Position numbers and translations under genes: made by a program. A stretch of 64,000 bases of DNA. Source: Marivibrio halodurans (GTDB lineage Bacteria; Pseudomonadota; Alphaproteobacteria; UBA8366; Aestuariispiraceae). Shown here piece by piece: positions 41,919 to 52,433 of this stretch. The notes beneath the pieces were generated by a model. That model was not told the DNA's origin. It was given only the letters and a program-made list of their open reading frames with translations, and searched no databases. The stretch is from contig NZ_JAGMWN010000001.1 in assembly GCF_017963645.1 (NCBI RefSeq), forward strand, positions 434,001 to 498,000, written 5' to 3'. How positions within the stretch are numbered: position 1 is the stretch's first letter; each line of letters starts with the position of its first letter.

Positions 41919-44002
41919 GCCACCTCCCTTTCCTCCGCAAGTCTCATGAAGGCGTCGGCCGCGACCGCCCCGTCCGTTCCCACGATCAACGGATTGACGT
42001 CGAGTTCGAGGAGACCGTCGCCCTGCGCCGCCGCGAAATCGGCGATCGCCTGTATCGCGTTCAGTGTCGCGGACAGATCGCCCGCCGGCCGGCCGCGATA
42101 CCCCTCCAGCAGGGGGAAGACGCGCAAGCGGCGCAACGCCGCCTCGATCCCGGCGCGATCCGCCGGCAGCGAGAGAACCGCGCGGTCCGCCAGCACCTCG
42201 GCCAGCACGCCCCCCGCCCCGATCATCAGGCACGGGCCGACCAGGGGATCGCGGATAATCCCGACGATCAATTCGGCCACCGGGGACGACACCATGCGCT
42301 CCACCAGCACATGGCCGGAAAGCGCGAGCAGATCCTCCACCGCCTCATGCAGCGCGTCCGCGTCCGCGAGACCGAGGCGCACGGCGCCATGTTCGCTCTT
42401 ATGCGCCATCGATGCGCTGACGGCCTTGGCGACGATCGGATAGCCGATGGCCTCCGCCGCGGCGAGGGCCTCGCTCGCGCTCGCCACCAACGCGCCCTCG
42501 GGCACGGCGACCCCGACGGCGGCAAGCCGCCGCTTCGCGCGGTATTCGTCGAGACTGCGCCCCGACCCGTCGGCAAGGATGGCCGGGCGCGGCGCGTGGG
42601 CTGAGTCCACGGCCGCCTCGGCGCCCGCCCGGGCCAGCCCGGCGCCGGCCAATGCGGCCGCGCGGACGGCGATCAGCGCCTCCTCGATCCCCTGCATCGG
42701 GGCGATCCCGGCGGCCATGAGATGCGCGCGCGCGGCGGATGGCAGGCATTCCGGCAGGCTCGCCACCACCATGGTCGGGCGACCCGTCGTCCGGGCGGCG
42801 GCGATCAGCGCATCGGTCGCCATTTCCCACCCCGTCTCGTCCCCGACACCGGCCTTGGGGTAGTCCAGCACCAGCATCCCGACATCGACCGGCGCCGAAA
42901 GGGCGGCGGTATAGCATGCCTCGCACGCCGCCTGATCGAGCCAGATATAGGTGTGATAGTCGAGCGGATTGTCGATCGCGATCCCCGGCCCCAGCGCCGC
43001 GACCAGCGCGGCGCGCGACGACGCATCGAAATCGGGCAGGGTGATGCCGACCCGCTCGGCGGTATCGGCGACCAGCGCCGCCTCCCCGCCGGAACAACTC
43101 ATGGAGACGAGACGCCCGCCCGGCAGTCCACCATGAACGTGAAGCAGCTTCAGCGTCTCCAGGAAGGCCGGGACACTCGCCGCGCGCGGCACGCCCAGGC
43201 GTTCCAGATAGGCATCGAAGGCGGCGGCCCCGCCCGCCATGCTGCTGGTATGGCTCAAGGTCGCGCGGGCGCCGCGCGCGGAAAGCCCGGTCTTGAAAGC
43301 CAGCACCGGCTTGCCCGCCCGGTGCGCGGCGGCGACGGCGCGGGCGAAACGCTCCGCGCCCTCCGGCAGCCCCTCCAGATGGACGCCGATGGCGCTCACC
43401 CTCGGATCGGCGGCATGCGCCTCGATCAAGTCGGCGGGGCCGACCGTCGCGGCATTGCCCACCGTCGCCAGATGCGCGATCGGCAGGCCGCGATCCTGCA
43501 TGGTGAAGTTGATCGCCATATTGCTCGACTGCGCGACGATGGCGACGCCGCGCTCCACCCGTTCGCCGCCATGGACGTCGGGCCAGAGGGTCACCCCCTC
43601 CAGATAGTTCAACATGCCGTAGCAATTCGGCCCCAGGATCGGCATGGCGCCGGCGGCCCCGACCACGCGGGCCTGCAGGGCCTCGCCCTCGGCGCCCGCC
43701 TCCTTGAAGCCGGCGGCGTAGCAGACCGCCCCGCCCGCGCCCATCGCGGACAGCTCGGCCACGACATCGACCGTCGCCTCGGGCGGCACCGCGACGAAGG
43801 CCGCGTCCGGCGGCGCGTCGAGGGCACCGACCGACCGCTTGCACGGGATGCCCGCCAGCATCTCGCGCTTGGGATGAACGACCTCGATCACGCCGGCGAA
43901 GCCCGCGCGGCGGCATTGCTCGATCGCGACACCGCACTCCCGCCCGCCGATGAAGGCGATCCGACGGGGAGAGAGCAGACGGCTCAACCGTCCTTCCGCC
44001 AT
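41915..44002 (-). CDS. NDP-forming acyl-CoA synthetase (acetate-CoA ligase family, fused subunits)
   Basis: A 695-residue enzyme with an N-terminal CoA-binding domain (LSPRRIAFIGG, ILGPNCYGMLNY), succinyl-CoA-ligase-like flavodoxin domains with KTGLSARGARATLSHTSSMAG (catalytic His region), and a C-terminal ATP-grasp domain from about 480 (KAVSASMAHKSEHGAVRLGL, then LDVNPLIV). These enzymes use ATP and CoA to activate a carboxylate, releasing ADP and Pi, and are reversible. In this operon the predicted substrate is gamma-butyrobetaine, crotonobetaine or carnitine. In E. coli the corresponding step uses CaiC (AMP-forming) and CaiB (CoA transferase), so this is a different solution. ATG 44002 lies 10 bp after the dehydrogenase stop. 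Confidence 0.85.
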   Translation of the reverse strand: MAEGRLSRLLSPRRIAFIGGRECGVAIEQCRRAGFAGVIEVVHPKREMLAGIPCKRSVGALDAPPDAAFVAVPPEATVDVVAELSAMGAGGAVCYAAGFKEAGAEGEALQARVVGAAGAMPILGPNCYGMLNYLEGVTLWPDVHGGERVERGVAIVAQSSNMAINFTMQDRGLPIAHLATVGNAATVGPADLIEAHAADPRVSAIGVHLEGLPEGAERFARAVAAAHRAGKPVLAFKTGLSARGARATLSHTSSMAGGAAAFDAYLERLGVPRAASVPAFLETLKLLHVHGGLPGGRLVSMSCSGGEAALVADTAERVGITLPDFDASSRAALVAALGPGIAIDNPLDYHTYIWLDQAACEACYTAALSAPVDVGMLVLDYPKAGVGDETGWEMATDALIAAARTTGRPTMVVASLPECLPSAARAHLMAAGIAPMQGIEEALIAVRAAALAGAGLARAGAEAAVDSAHAPRPAILADGSGRSLDEYRAKRRLAAVGVAVPEGALVASASEALAAAEAIGYPIVAKAVSASMAHKSEHGAVRLGLADADALHEAVEDLLALSGHVLVERMVSSPVAELIVGIIRDPLVGPCLMIGAGGVLAEVLADRAVLSLPADRAGIEAALRRLRVFPLLEGYRGRPAGDLSATLNAIQAIADFAAAQGDGLLELDVNPLIVGTDGAVAADAFMRLAEEREVA

Positions 44003-44012
44003 GATGCCCCCG

Positions 44013-45173
44013 TCAGCCGCCGAGCGGGCGCAACAGCCCGCGCGAGATGATGTGCCGCTGGATCTCCGAGGTGCCCTCCCAGATGCGTTCCAGCCGCGCA
44101 TCGCGCCAGATCATCTCCAACGGCAGTTCGTTCATCAGGCCCATGCCGCCGTGAATCTGGATCGCCTCGTCCGCGATGAAGGCCAGCGCCTCCGTCGCCG
44201 CCAGCTTGGCCATCGCGGCGTCGCTGTCGGTCATGGTGCCCTGGTCGTGCTTCCAGGCCGCCTCGTAGGTGACGAGTTCCGCCTGACGCAGCCTCAACGC
44301 CATGTCGGCCAGCTTGAAGCTGACGCCCTGGAACTTGCCGATCGGCTGGCCGAACTGCTTGCGATCCACCGCCCATTGCGTGGCCAGTTCCAGCGCCCGG
44401 TCGCACCGGCCGAGGCAGGTGCCGGCCACCTGCAGGCGCGTCGCGCCGAGCCAGTCATTGGCGACGTCGAAGCCCTTGTCGACCTCCCCCAAAACCTGGG
44501 AAGCTGGGACGCGGCAATCGTCGAATTCCAGGATGAAATTGTGATAGCCGCGCATCGAGACGTTCTTGTAGCCGGGCCGGATTGTGAAGCCAGGCCAACC
44601 CTTGTCGATCAGGAAGGTAGTGATCTTCTTACGCGGGCCGCGCGGGCCGTCCTCCTCGCCGGTCGCCGCCATCAGGATCACGAAATCCGCCCAATCGGCA
44701 TGGCTGATGAAGTGCTTGGTGCCGTTGATGACGAAGTCGTCGCCGTCGCGCACGGCCCGGCAGTTCATGCCGCGCACGTCGGACCCGGCGCCCGGCTCCG
44801 TCATGGCGAGGCAATCCACCTTCTCCCCCCGGATGCAAGGCAGCAGGTACTTCTCCCGCTGTTCCCCGACACAGGCCTGGAGGATGTTGGACGGCCGGTA
44901 GACCGTATAGTGCAGCGCATAGGACGCCCGTCCCAATTCCCGGTCCAGCATGGTCATGGACAGCGTGTCGAGACCGCCGCCCCCCAATTCCTCCGGCATG
45001 GCGGCCGCGTAGAGGCCAAGTTCCCGGCTCTTTTGCTTGATCCTCTCGGCTACCTCGACCGGGACCTCGTCGGTCTCCTCGACCGTACGTTCGTGGGGGT
45101 AGAGTTCCTCCTCCACGAAGCGGCGCGCCATCTCGATCAGCAGGCGCTGTTCCTCGCTCGGGCTGAAATCCAT
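44013..45173 (-). CDS. Acyl-CoA dehydrogenase, probable gamma-butyrobetainyl-CoA dehydrogenase
   Basis: A 386-residue FAD enzyme with standard domains. AMTEPGAGSDVRGM (FAD/substrate loop) is followed by NGTKHFISHADWADF, DRKQFGQPIGKFQ, IQIHGGMGLMNELPLE and the catalytic glutamate in IWEGTSEIQRHIISRG. Acyl-CoA dehydrogenases in CoA-dependent gamma-butyrobetaine routes form crotonobetainyl-CoA; the neighbouring caiD-like and carnitine genes make that the likely role. It lies 5 bp downstream of the carnitine dehydrogenase gene. Electrons would pass to ETF, encoded elsewhere. Confidence 0.85.
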   Translation of the reverse strand: MDFSPSEEQRLLIEMARRFVEEELYPHERTVEETDEVPVEVAERIKQKSRELGLYAAAMPEELGGGGLDTLSMTMLDRELGRASYALHYTVYRPSNILQACVGEQREKYLLPCIRGEKVDCLAMTEPGAGSDVRGMNCRAVRDGDDFVINGTKHFISHADWADFVILMAATGEEDGPRGPRKKITTFLIDKGWPGFTIRPGYKNVSMRGYHNFILEFDDCRVPASQVLGEVDKGFDVANDWLGATRLQVAGTCLGRCDRALELATQWAVDRKQFGQPIGKFQGVSFKLADMALRLRQAELVTYEAAWKHDQGTMTDSDAAMAKLAATEALAFIADEAIQIHGGMGLMNELPLEMIWRDARLERIWEGTSEIQRHIISRGLLRPLGG

Positions 45174-45178
45174 GGCGG

Positions 45179-46156
45179 TTATCGTCCTTCCTTATCCGCG
45201 CGCTCGGCCAGCAGGCGTCCGGCGCCCTCGCGGTACTTCGACAGCGCGCGCATGATGTCGATCAGGCAATCGTCGCGCAGCCGCTCCAGATCGCGGATCG
45301 CGACGCCCTGAAGCTGCTCGCCCGTGCCCTCGACCATGCGTTCGATCAGGGCCTCGGTCAGGTCCGGCGCCTCGAGCTTCGTCCAGGGCAGTTTCAGGGC
45401 CGGGCCGAACTGCTTCATGAAATGGCGCATGCCCTGCTCGCCACCGGCCAGCGCGAAGGTCTTGTTGACCCCCATGAAGGCCCAGCGCAGGCCGGGTCCA
45501 TAGACGATGGCGTCATCCAACTCGCCCGTCGTCGCCACGCCGTCGGCGACGAGGTGCAGATTCTCCCGCCACAGCGCCTCCTGAAGACGGTCGGAGAGGA
45601 ATCCCTCGATCTCCGTGCGCACGCGCAAGGGGTGCATCTCGATCCCGCGATAGAAGACCTCCGCCCGGTCGAGCACGGCCGGATCGGTCTTCTTGCCGCC
45701 CAGAATCTCCACCAGCGGCAGCAGATAGACCGGATTGAAGGGATGGCCGACCAGCACGCGTTCCGGATGACGGCACTTCGCCTGGAACTCGCTCGGCAGC
45801 AGGCCGGAGGTCGAACTCGCGATCGGTACATGCGCCGGCGCGACGGCGTCGATCCGGCTATGAACGTCGATCTTCACGTCCAGGTTCTCGGGCGCCGATT
45901 CCTGGATGAAATCGGCCGCCTCGGCCACCGCCTCCAGGCTGTCCACGGTCGTCAGCCGATCCTGCGAGGCACCGGGGGCGAGGCCCATCTTCTCCATCGC
46001 CGGCCAGGCATTCGCCACCTTGGCCCGCAAGACGGCGGCCCCTTCCGGTGCCGGGTCCCAGGCCACGACATCAAGCCCGCGGGCCAGCGCCCGCGCCGCC
46101 CACCCGGCCCCGATCACCCCGCCGCCGACGAGGCCGAAGCACTTGATCTCCGTCAT
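45179..46156 (-). CDS. cdhA: L-carnitine 3-dehydrogenase
   Basis: A 325-residue NAD-dependent 3-hydroxyacyl-type dehydrogenase. The Rossmann loop is GLVGGGVIGAGWA (8-20); the catalytic region includes SSTSGLLPSEFQ and GHPFNPVYLLPLVEILGG. The C-terminal half has GFLSDRLQEALWRENLHLV and IVYGPGLRWAFMGVN, all typical of carnitine dehydrogenases (LcdH/CdhA). In many bacteria this gene carries a fused C-terminal thioesterase; here it stops after the dehydrogenase. It oxidises L-carnitine to 3-dehydrocarnitine. AAGGA precedes the ATG; gap of 20 bp to the BKACE gene. Confidence 0.9.
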   Translation of the reverse strand: MTEIKCFGLVGGGVIGAGWAARALARGLDVVAWDPAPEGAAVLRAKVANAWPAMEKMGLAPGASQDRLTTVDSLEAVAEAADFIQESAPENLDVKIDVHSRIDAVAPAHVPIASSTSGLLPSEFQAKCRHPERVLVGHPFNPVYLLPLVEILGGKKTDPAVLDRAEVFYRGIEMHPLRVRTEIEGFLSDRLQEALWRENLHLVADGVATTGELDDAIVYGPGLRWAFMGVNKTFALAGGEQGMRHFMKQFGPALKLPWTKLEAPDLTEALIERMVEGTGEQLQGVAIRDLERLRDDCLIDIMRALSKYREGAGRLLAERADKEGR

Positions 46157-46176
46157 TTAAACGTCGTCCTTCCCGA

Positions 46177-47067
46177 TCAACGATGCTTGGTGAGCTGGAA
46201 CTTCGCGCGCGCCTCGTCCGGGGTCAGCACCCGCGCGCCCATCAGTTCGATGATCCGGCGCGCCTTGGCGACCAGATCGGCGTTGGAGGCCAGGACGCCG
46301 CGTTCGAGATAAAGGTTGTCCTCCAGCCCGACGCGAACATTCCCGCCGAGCAGCACGGCCTGCGCCACCATCGGCATCTGCATGCGACTAATCCCGAAGG
46401 CCGACCAGTTCGATCCCTTGGGCAGCATTTCCGCCATCGCCTTCATGGACGTGGTGGAAGCCGGCGCGCCATAGGGAATCCCGAGGCAAAGCTGGAACAG
46501 CGCCGGGGCATCGATCAGCCCCTCGTCGATCAGTTCCTGGGCGTGGACGATATTCCCGGTGTCGAAGGCCTCGATCTCCGGCTTGACCCCGATCTCCTTG
46601 ATCTCCTTCGCCAGCGCGAAGAGCATCCGGGTCGTGTTGGTCATGATGTAGTCGCCATGACCGAAATTCATCGTCCCGCAATCAAGCGTGCAGATCTCCG
46701 GCATCGACCGGCGCACATGGGCCAGACGCTCCGAGGCCGGCGCCATGTCGGTCGCGGCATGGTCGATCGCCAGCGGGTCCTCCGGCGGGCCGAGCGTCAG
46801 GTCGCCGCCCATGCCGGCCGTCAGGTTCAGGACGACGTCGGTGCCGCTGGCGCGGATGCGCTCGCACACCTCCTCGAACTTATCCGGGTCGCGGGACGGC
46901 GTGCCGTCGTCCTCGCGCACATGGATATGCACGATCGCCGCGCCGGCCTTCGCGGCCTCGACCGCGCTGTCGGCGATCTGGGCCGGCGTCTTGGGCAGAT
47001 CGGGATGCTTGTCCTGCGTCGCGCCGGAGCCGGTGACGGCGCAGGTGATGATCACGTCCTTGTTCAT
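46177..47067 (-). CDS. cdhC: BKACE-family 3-dehydrocarnitine:acetyl-CoA transferase/lyase
   Basis: A 296-residue TIM-barrel zinc enzyme of the beta-keto acid cleavage (BKACE, DUF849) family. Zinc ligands H47 and H49 lie in AAIVHIHVRE; the conserved VLNLTAGMGGDL, LDCGTMNFGH and EAFDTGNI segments follow, and NVRVGLEDNLYLERG sits near the end. CdhC enzymes react 3-dehydrocarnitine with acetyl-CoA to give betainyl-CoA and acetoacetate. Co-location with carnitine dehydrogenase makes this substrate much more likely than 3-keto-5-aminohexanoate. It is the first gene of the operon, divergent from the regulator. Confidence 0.88.
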   Translation of the reverse strand: MNKDVIITCAVTGSGATQDKHPDLPKTPAQIADSAVEAAKAGAAIVHIHVREDDGTPSRDPDKFEEVCERIRASGTDVVLNLTAGMGGDLTLGPPEDPLAIDHAATDMAPASERLAHVRRSMPEICTLDCGTMNFGHGDYIMTNTTRMLFALAKEIKEIGVKPEIEAFDTGNIVHAQELIDEGLIDAPALFQLCLGIPYGAPASTTSMKAMAEMLPKGSNWSAFGISRMQMPMVAQAVLLGGNVRVGLEDNLYLERGVLASNADLVAKARRIIELMGARVLTPDEARAKFQLTKHR

Positions 47068-47208
47068 GGTCTAAGCTGTCCCCCGTTAAAGATTGACAGA
47101 TCCCTCGTCGAAAATCCGGGGTGGAGCCTATCCATCCCGCCGAAACCTATTTTACATTTTCCGATCATTGATTGATTATTTTCGCCAACTCATGAAATCC
47201 CGGAGCCC

Positions 47209-48174
47209 ATGTTCACCCCTCAATCCCACGGCGCGATCCAGCGCATCGGCTTCCTGCTGCTGCCGAAATTCTCGCTGCTTGCCTTCGCCAGCGCGATCGA
47301 GCCGTTGCGCGTCGCCAATCTGATGGCGGGTCGCACGCTCTATGAATGGCGGCTCTTGTCGGAGGATGGGGAGCCGGTCTCCGCCGTGAACGGCATGGCG
47401 AGCGTGGTCGACCATTCCCTCGACGACGCCCCCGCCCTGCCCGCGATCGTGGTAACCGCCAGCTATGAGCACGAACCGGCGATCAGTCGGCGCATCCTCT
47501 CCTGGCTGCGCCGGGCGGCGGTGTTCGGCGCGCGGCTGGGGGCGATCGACACCGGCAGCTTCGCGCTGGCCCGCGCCGGGCTGCTCGACGGCTATCGCGC
47601 CACCACCCATTGGGAGGAGTTGGAAGCCTTCGCCGAGCGGTTCCCGCGCGTGGAGGCGCGCCAGGATCTGTTCACGGTGGACCGCGACCGCTTCACCTCG
47701 GCCGGGGGGACGGCGGGCCTGGACATGATGCTGAACCTGATCCGCATGCAGCACGGGCAGGATCTGGCCACGGCCGTGGCGGATTTCTTCGTCTATGCCC
47801 GCATCCGCGACGCGCGGGACAGCCAGCGCATGCCGCTGCGCGCCCGGCTCGCCACCAGCAATCCCCACTTGATCCGCGCGGTGGAAGCGATGGAAGCGGC
47901 GTTGGAGGAGACCATCCCCATCCCGCGCGTCGCCAAGCGCGCCGGCATCTCCGAACGGGAGTTGGAGCGGATGTTCCGCCGCTGGCTCAACACGACGCCC
48001 GCGCGCTATTATCGCGGCCTGCGGCTCGACCGGGCGCGAGGGTTGCTGCAACAGACGGACATGCCGGTGCTGGAGGTGGCGACGGCGTGCGGCTTCAACT
48101 CCGCCGCCCATTTCGCGCGCAGCTATCGTCAACGCTTCGGCCGCTCCCCCACCGACGATCGCTCGCTTTCCTGA
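47209..48174 (+). CDS. cdhR: GlxA-type AraC-family activator, CdhR-like
   Basis: A 321-residue regulator. The N-terminal DJ-1/PfpI-like domain (about 10-195) includes IGFLLLPKFSLLAFASAIEPLR and IDTGSFALARAGLLDG, with Thr/Gly at the nucleophile turn instead of Cys, so it is a sensor and not an enzyme. The C-terminal AraC HTH (about 215-310) has IPIPRVAKRAGISERELERMF and LEVATACGFNSAAHFARSYR. CdhR and GbdR of pseudomonads, which control carnitine and betaine use, have this plan. It is divergent from the carnitine operon across 141 bp and is its likely activator. manC follows after 28 bp. Confidence 0.85.
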   Translation: MFTPQSHGAIQRIGFLLLPKFSLLAFASAIEPLRVANLMAGRTLYEWRLLSEDGEPVSAVNGMASVVDHSLDDAPALPAIVVTASYEHEPAISRRILSWLRRAAVFGARLGAIDTGSFALARAGLLDGYRATTHWEELEAFAERFPRVEARQDLFTVDRDRFTSAGGTAGLDMMLNLIRMQHGQDLATAVADFFVYARIRDARDSQRMPLRARLATSNPHLIRAVEAMEAALEETIPIPRVAKRAGISERELERMFRRWLNTTPARYYRGLRLDRARGLLQQTDMPVLEVATACGFNSAAHFARSYRQRFGRSPTDDRSLS

Positions 48175-48202
48175 TCGGCGGGGGCGCACTATCGTCGCCG
48201 CC

Positions 48203-49639
48203 ATGACGACCGGCTTGATTCAACCCGTCATCCTCTCCGGCGGCGCGGGCACGCGGCTCTGGCCGCTGTCGCGACGGGCCTATCCGAAGCAGTTCCTGCC
48301 GCTGGCGGGGACGGCGAGCCTGTTGCAGCAGACCGCCGAACGCGTATCGGACCCGGCGCGGTTCCACCCTCCCCTCGTCATCGCGGGCGAGGCGCATCGC
48401 TTCATCGTGCGCGACCAGTTGGAGGAGGCCGGCTGCCGCCCGGACCGTCTGGTGTTGGAGCCCGTGGGGCGCAACACCGCCGCCGCCGTGGCACTGGCCG
48501 CGTTGATGATGGCCACGCGCGATCCGGCGTCCATCGTGGCGATCCTGCCCTCCGACCATATGATCGCGGACGAAGCGGCGTTCCACGCCGCCCTCGCCCG
48601 CGCGGGCGAGGCGGCGGCGGCGGGATATCTCACCCTCTTCGCCATGCGCCCGACGCGGGCGGAGACCGGCTATGGCTATATCCGGACCGGCGCCCCCCTG
48701 GAAGGGCTGGACGGGGCCTTCCATGTCGAGCGTTTCGTCGAGAAGCCGGACGCCGCCACCGCCGAGCGCTTCCTGACCGACGGCGCCCATGGCTGGAACA
48801 GCGGTATGCTGATCTTCCGGGCCGACATGATGCTGACGGCCCTCGACCGGCACGCGCCGAAGGTTCTGGCGGCCTGCCGGGCGGCGCTTGCCGGGGCATG
48901 GGTCGATCTGGATTTCCTGCGCCTGCCCCGCGCGGCGTTCGAGGCGGTACCCGCCCTGCCGATCGATGTCGCGGTGATGGAACGGACGGACCGCGCCGCC
49001 GTCGTGCCCGCCGATTTCGGCTGGAACGACCTGGGCGCCTTCGCCAGCCTGCACACGGTGGGCGCGGCAGACGACCAAGGCAATGTCGTGCGTGGCGATG
49101 CCGTGCTGGAGGCGTGCCGCGATAGCCTCGTCATCGGCGAGGACGGGCGCCTCGTCGCGGCGATCGGGCTCACGGACATGGTCGTCGTCGCGACCAAGGA
49201 CGCGGTATTGGTCGCGCCCGCCGACCGGGCGGACGCGGTCAGACACCTGGTCGCGCGCCTGGAAGCCGACGGCCGGGTCGAGGGAACGGAACATCCGCGC
49301 GCCCATCGCCCCTGGGGCAGCTATGAGGATATCGACCGCGCCGGGGATTTCCGCGTGAAGCGCATCGTGGTCAAGCCGGGCGGGCGCCTCTCCCTCCAGC
49401 GCCACCGCCGCCGCTCCGAACATTGGATCGTGTTGCACGGGGAAGCGACGGTGACGGTCGGCCAACGGACGGAGACCCTCCGCCGCAATCAATCAACCTA
49501 TGTGCCGGTGGGCGAGACCCATCGGCTGGAGAACCACGCGGACACCCCCCTCCATCTCATCGAGGTGCAGGTCGGGGACTATGTCGGCGAGGATGATATC
49601 GAACGGCTGGAGGATATTTACGGGCGCGATCCCGATTGA
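48203..49639 (+). CDS. manC: Mannose-1-phosphate guanylyltransferase / mannose-6-phosphate isomerase
   Basis: A 478-residue bifunctional type II PMI-GMP enzyme. The GMP domain opens with PVILSGGAGTRLWPLSRRAYPKQ and has FVEKPD and WNSGMLIFRADM. The C-terminal cupin PMI domain (from about 350) has RPWGSYEDID, FRVKRIVVKPGGRLSLQ and HWIVLHGEATVTVG with the zinc histidines. It makes GDP-mannose for polysaccharide. No other exopolysaccharide gene lies here. It starts 28 bp after cdhR and overlaps the convergent cueR by 22 bp. Confidence 0.93.
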   Translation: MTTGLIQPVILSGGAGTRLWPLSRRAYPKQFLPLAGTASLLQQTAERVSDPARFHPPLVIAGEAHRFIVRDQLEEAGCRPDRLVLEPVGRNTAAAVALAALMMATRDPASIVAILPSDHMIADEAAFHAALARAGEAAAAGYLTLFAMRPTRAETGYGYIRTGAPLEGLDGAFHVERFVEKPDAATAERFLTDGAHGWNSGMLIFRADMMLTALDRHAPKVLAACRAALAGAWVDLDFLRLPRAAFEAVPALPIDVAVMERTDRAAVVPADFGWNDLGAFASLHTVGAADDQGNVVRGDAVLEACRDSLVIGEDGRLVAAIGLTDMVVVATKDAVLVAPADRADAVRHLVARLEADGRVEGTEHPRAHRPWGSYEDIDRAGDFRVKRIVVKPGGRLSLQRHRRRSEHWIVLHGEATVTVGQRTETLRRNQSTYVPVGETHRLENHADTPLHLIEVQVGDYVGEDDIERLEDIYGRDPD

Positions 49640-50037
49640 TCGTCGCGCCCCTCCGCCGCCAGATTGTCCAGAATCGGGCAATCCGGCCGGTCATCGCCAT
49701 GACAGCGTGCCATCAAGATTTCCAGCGTGCGCTTCATGCTCTCCAATTCGGCGATCTTTTCGTCGATATGCCGCAAATGCCGGTCGGCCAGCGCCTTCAC
49801 ATCGCCGCTCGCCCTATTGCGGTCGCGATAGAGGGAGAGCAGCGCCCGGCAATCCTCCACCGAGAACCCCAGGCCGCGCGCATGCCGCACGAAGCGGAGC
49901 GATTCCACCGCGTTCCCGTCATAGTCGCGATAGCCGTTCTCGCCCCGCGCGGAGGGCTCGATAAGGCCGATCTCGTCGTAATAGCGGATCGTCTTGGTCG
50001 GAATCCCGGCCTGCTTCGCGGCGTCGCCGATATTCAT
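49618..50037 (-). CDS. cueR: Cu(I)-responsive MerR-family regulator CueR
   Basis: A 139-residue MerR protein. The HTH is MNIGDAAKQAGIPTKTIRYY; the metal loop has Cys112 and Cys120 in CHGDDRPDCPIL, the same positions as E. coli CueR, and no first-cysteine of the divalent group. It senses monovalent copper and activates copA. Here it lies 11 bp downstream of copA on the same strand, so it is probably cotranscribed and under its own positive control. The 3' end overlaps manC. Confidence 0.94.
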   Translation of the reverse strand: MNIGDAAKQAGIPTKTIRYYDEIGLIEPSARGENGYRDYDGNAVESLRFVRHARGLGFSVEDCRALLSLYRDRNRASGDVKALADRHLRHIDEKIAELESMKRTLEILMARCHGDDRPDCPILDNLAAEGRDDQSGSRP

Positions 50038-50048
50038 CCCTATCCCCT

Positions 50049-52358
<2,310 letters not shown>

Positions 52359-52383
52359 GCTGATTCTCCTATTGCCTGCCGCC

Positions 52384-52414
52384 TATATGGAGGTTCCAGC
52401 AACTGGAAGGTCAA
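52384..52414 (-). promoter_or_regulatory. CueR-dependent promoter of copA
   Basis: On the minus strand, -35 TTGACC (52414-52409), a 19-bp spacer and -10 CATATA (52389-52384). The spacer contains a perfect TTCCAG-TTG-CTGGAA dyad (52408-52394), close to the CueR consensus. The start codon of copA follows 25 bases after the -10. Confidence 0.85.
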
Positions 52415-52433
52415 GAGGCGCCATGGAGGGCGA

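Noticed and set aside
42399-43937. Second open minus-strand frame inside the NDP-forming synthetase gene
   Set aside because: It is a frame-shifted shadow of the synthetase, dominated by Arg, Gly and Ala.
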